DNA from: Myceligenerans pegani
GTDB lineage: Bacteria; Actinomycetota; Actinomycetes; Actinomycetales; Cellulomonadaceae
DNA length: 64,000 bases
NCBI RefSeq assembly: GCF_014892515.1
Contig: NZ_JADBGR010000077.1
Coordinates: 99,364 to 163,363, forward strand
Direction: 5' to 3'
Part shown: in pieces, positions 63,672 through 64,000 of the stretch
Numbering within the stretch: position 1 is the stretch's first letter
Layout: each line of letters opens with the position of its first letter
The notes under the pieces: generated by a model
Told to the model about the DNA's origin: nothing
The model's input: the letters and a program-made list of their open reading frames with translations, nothing else
The model's database searches: none
Program-made: the position numbers and the translations under genes

Positions 63672-64000
63672 TCAGCGGCTCGTGCCGGAATCGTCGGTCG
63701 GTGTGCTGGTCGAGGGCCGGTCGGACGTCGGCGTCGGTCGCCCGGGGGTCATTCTGGTCGATTTCGGGACGGGCGGCAGCGTGGCGGCGATGGCGGTGCG
63801 CGCGCCGTCGAGCACCGTGCGCAGGGTCTCGACGGTGAGGGCGCTGACCGCGCCTCCGACGTCGGCCTCCCGCAGGTCCGCGAGGACGTCACGCCGGAAC
63901 TTCTGCAGGGCGACCTCCGCCTCGTGCCGGAAGGTGTTCGACGACGCCCGGCGCGCGTCGGCCGGCGCGTGCGGGGCGGGACGGGGCCGGGCGCGCGCCT
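63672..64000 (-). CDS. 3' end of an unidentified gene upstream of DUF4097 gene
   Basis: The last 108 codons are in the window and the start lies beyond 64000. Visible sequence: a helical segment SNTFRHEAEVALQKFRRDVL, EADVGGAVSALTVETLRTVL, ending in a Pro/Thr/Ser-rich tail. Cotranscribed with the DUF4097 gene (17 bp apart). Possibly one of the small regulators often found before DUF4097 genes; no motif confirms this. Confidence 0.6.
   Translation of the reverse strand, partial: ARARPRPAPHAPADARRASSNTFRHEAEVALQKFRRDVLADLREADVGGAVSALTVETLRTVLDGARTAIAATLPPVPKSTRMTPGRPTPTSDRPSTSTPTDDSGTSR

Overview
The window is high-GC (roughly 70-73%), densely coded DNA with GTG/ATG starts and many 4-bp ATGA/GTGA gene overlaps. 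A fused E2o/E1o 2-oxoglutarate dehydrogenase (Kgd/OdhA type), a RamB-type regulator beside isocitrate lyase, a PIN-PhoH protein, an argS-lysA pair, an ECF41 sigma factor and a WYL regulator together point to an actinobacterium. A member of the Micrococcales (Promicromonosporaceae or Cellulomonadaceae) is the best guess. This is inferred from gene content only.

Layout. 1-6 kb: DinB-like protein (cut by the window edge), an ABC exporter pair, rmuC, ispH. 6.2-14.9 kb: xseA and xseB, normally adjacent, are 7 kb apart. Between them lie two near-identical epoxide-hydrolase-family genes, a WYL regulator divergent from the second one, a DUF4328 membrane protein, a small zinc-finger protein, a methyltransferase and an ABC-F ATPase. 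14.9-22.7 kb: PfkB kinase, carbonic anhydrase, an ECF41 sigma factor with its NAD(P)-binding partner, fumC, a DtxR-type iron box with no obvious target gene, PIN-PhoH, DUF1697. 22.8-35.2 kb: nhaA, then a 3-hydroxybutyrate/ketone-body operon (MHS permease, 3-hydroxybutyrate dehydrogenase, CoA-transferase A and B, thiolase) with a divergent LysR gene. It is followed directly by ramB, aceA and aceB. Together these would take 3-hydroxybutyrate to acetyl-CoA and through the glyoxylate shunt. 35.3-42.7 kb: NAD-epimerase/TetR divergent pair with palindromic operators, lysA, argS, and a SigE-family sigma gene broken by an in-frame TAG beside its membrane-bound partner.

42.9-47.5 kb: accessory region. 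A tRNA-Arg(CCG) gene is followed by a frameshifted GNAT gene, a toxin/antitoxin-like pair with twin operators and an unknown gene. A partial copy of the tRNA 3' half then follows, a probable integration scar. Next come an XRE/TPR-type regulator like those on actinomycete integrative elements and three overlapping small unknown genes ending at a classical terminator.

47.6-64 kb: small membrane protein, CYTH protein, lipoprotein intradiol-dioxygenase-like protein, VanY-type peptidase, two CNNM/CBS membrane proteins, an OmpR/histidine kinase pair, kgd, a GDSL-fold protein lacking its catalytic residues, aldose-1-epimerase-like protein, aldo/keto reductase, DUF4097 protein and the 3' end of an unidentified gene.

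No rRNA, CRISPR array, integrase or intact transposase was found. The most notable items are the EH/WYL circuit with matching operators, the tRNA-Arg scar with its toxin-antitoxin-like cargo, the ECF41 module flanked by a copy of the fumC start, and the orphan iron box with a long hairpin.
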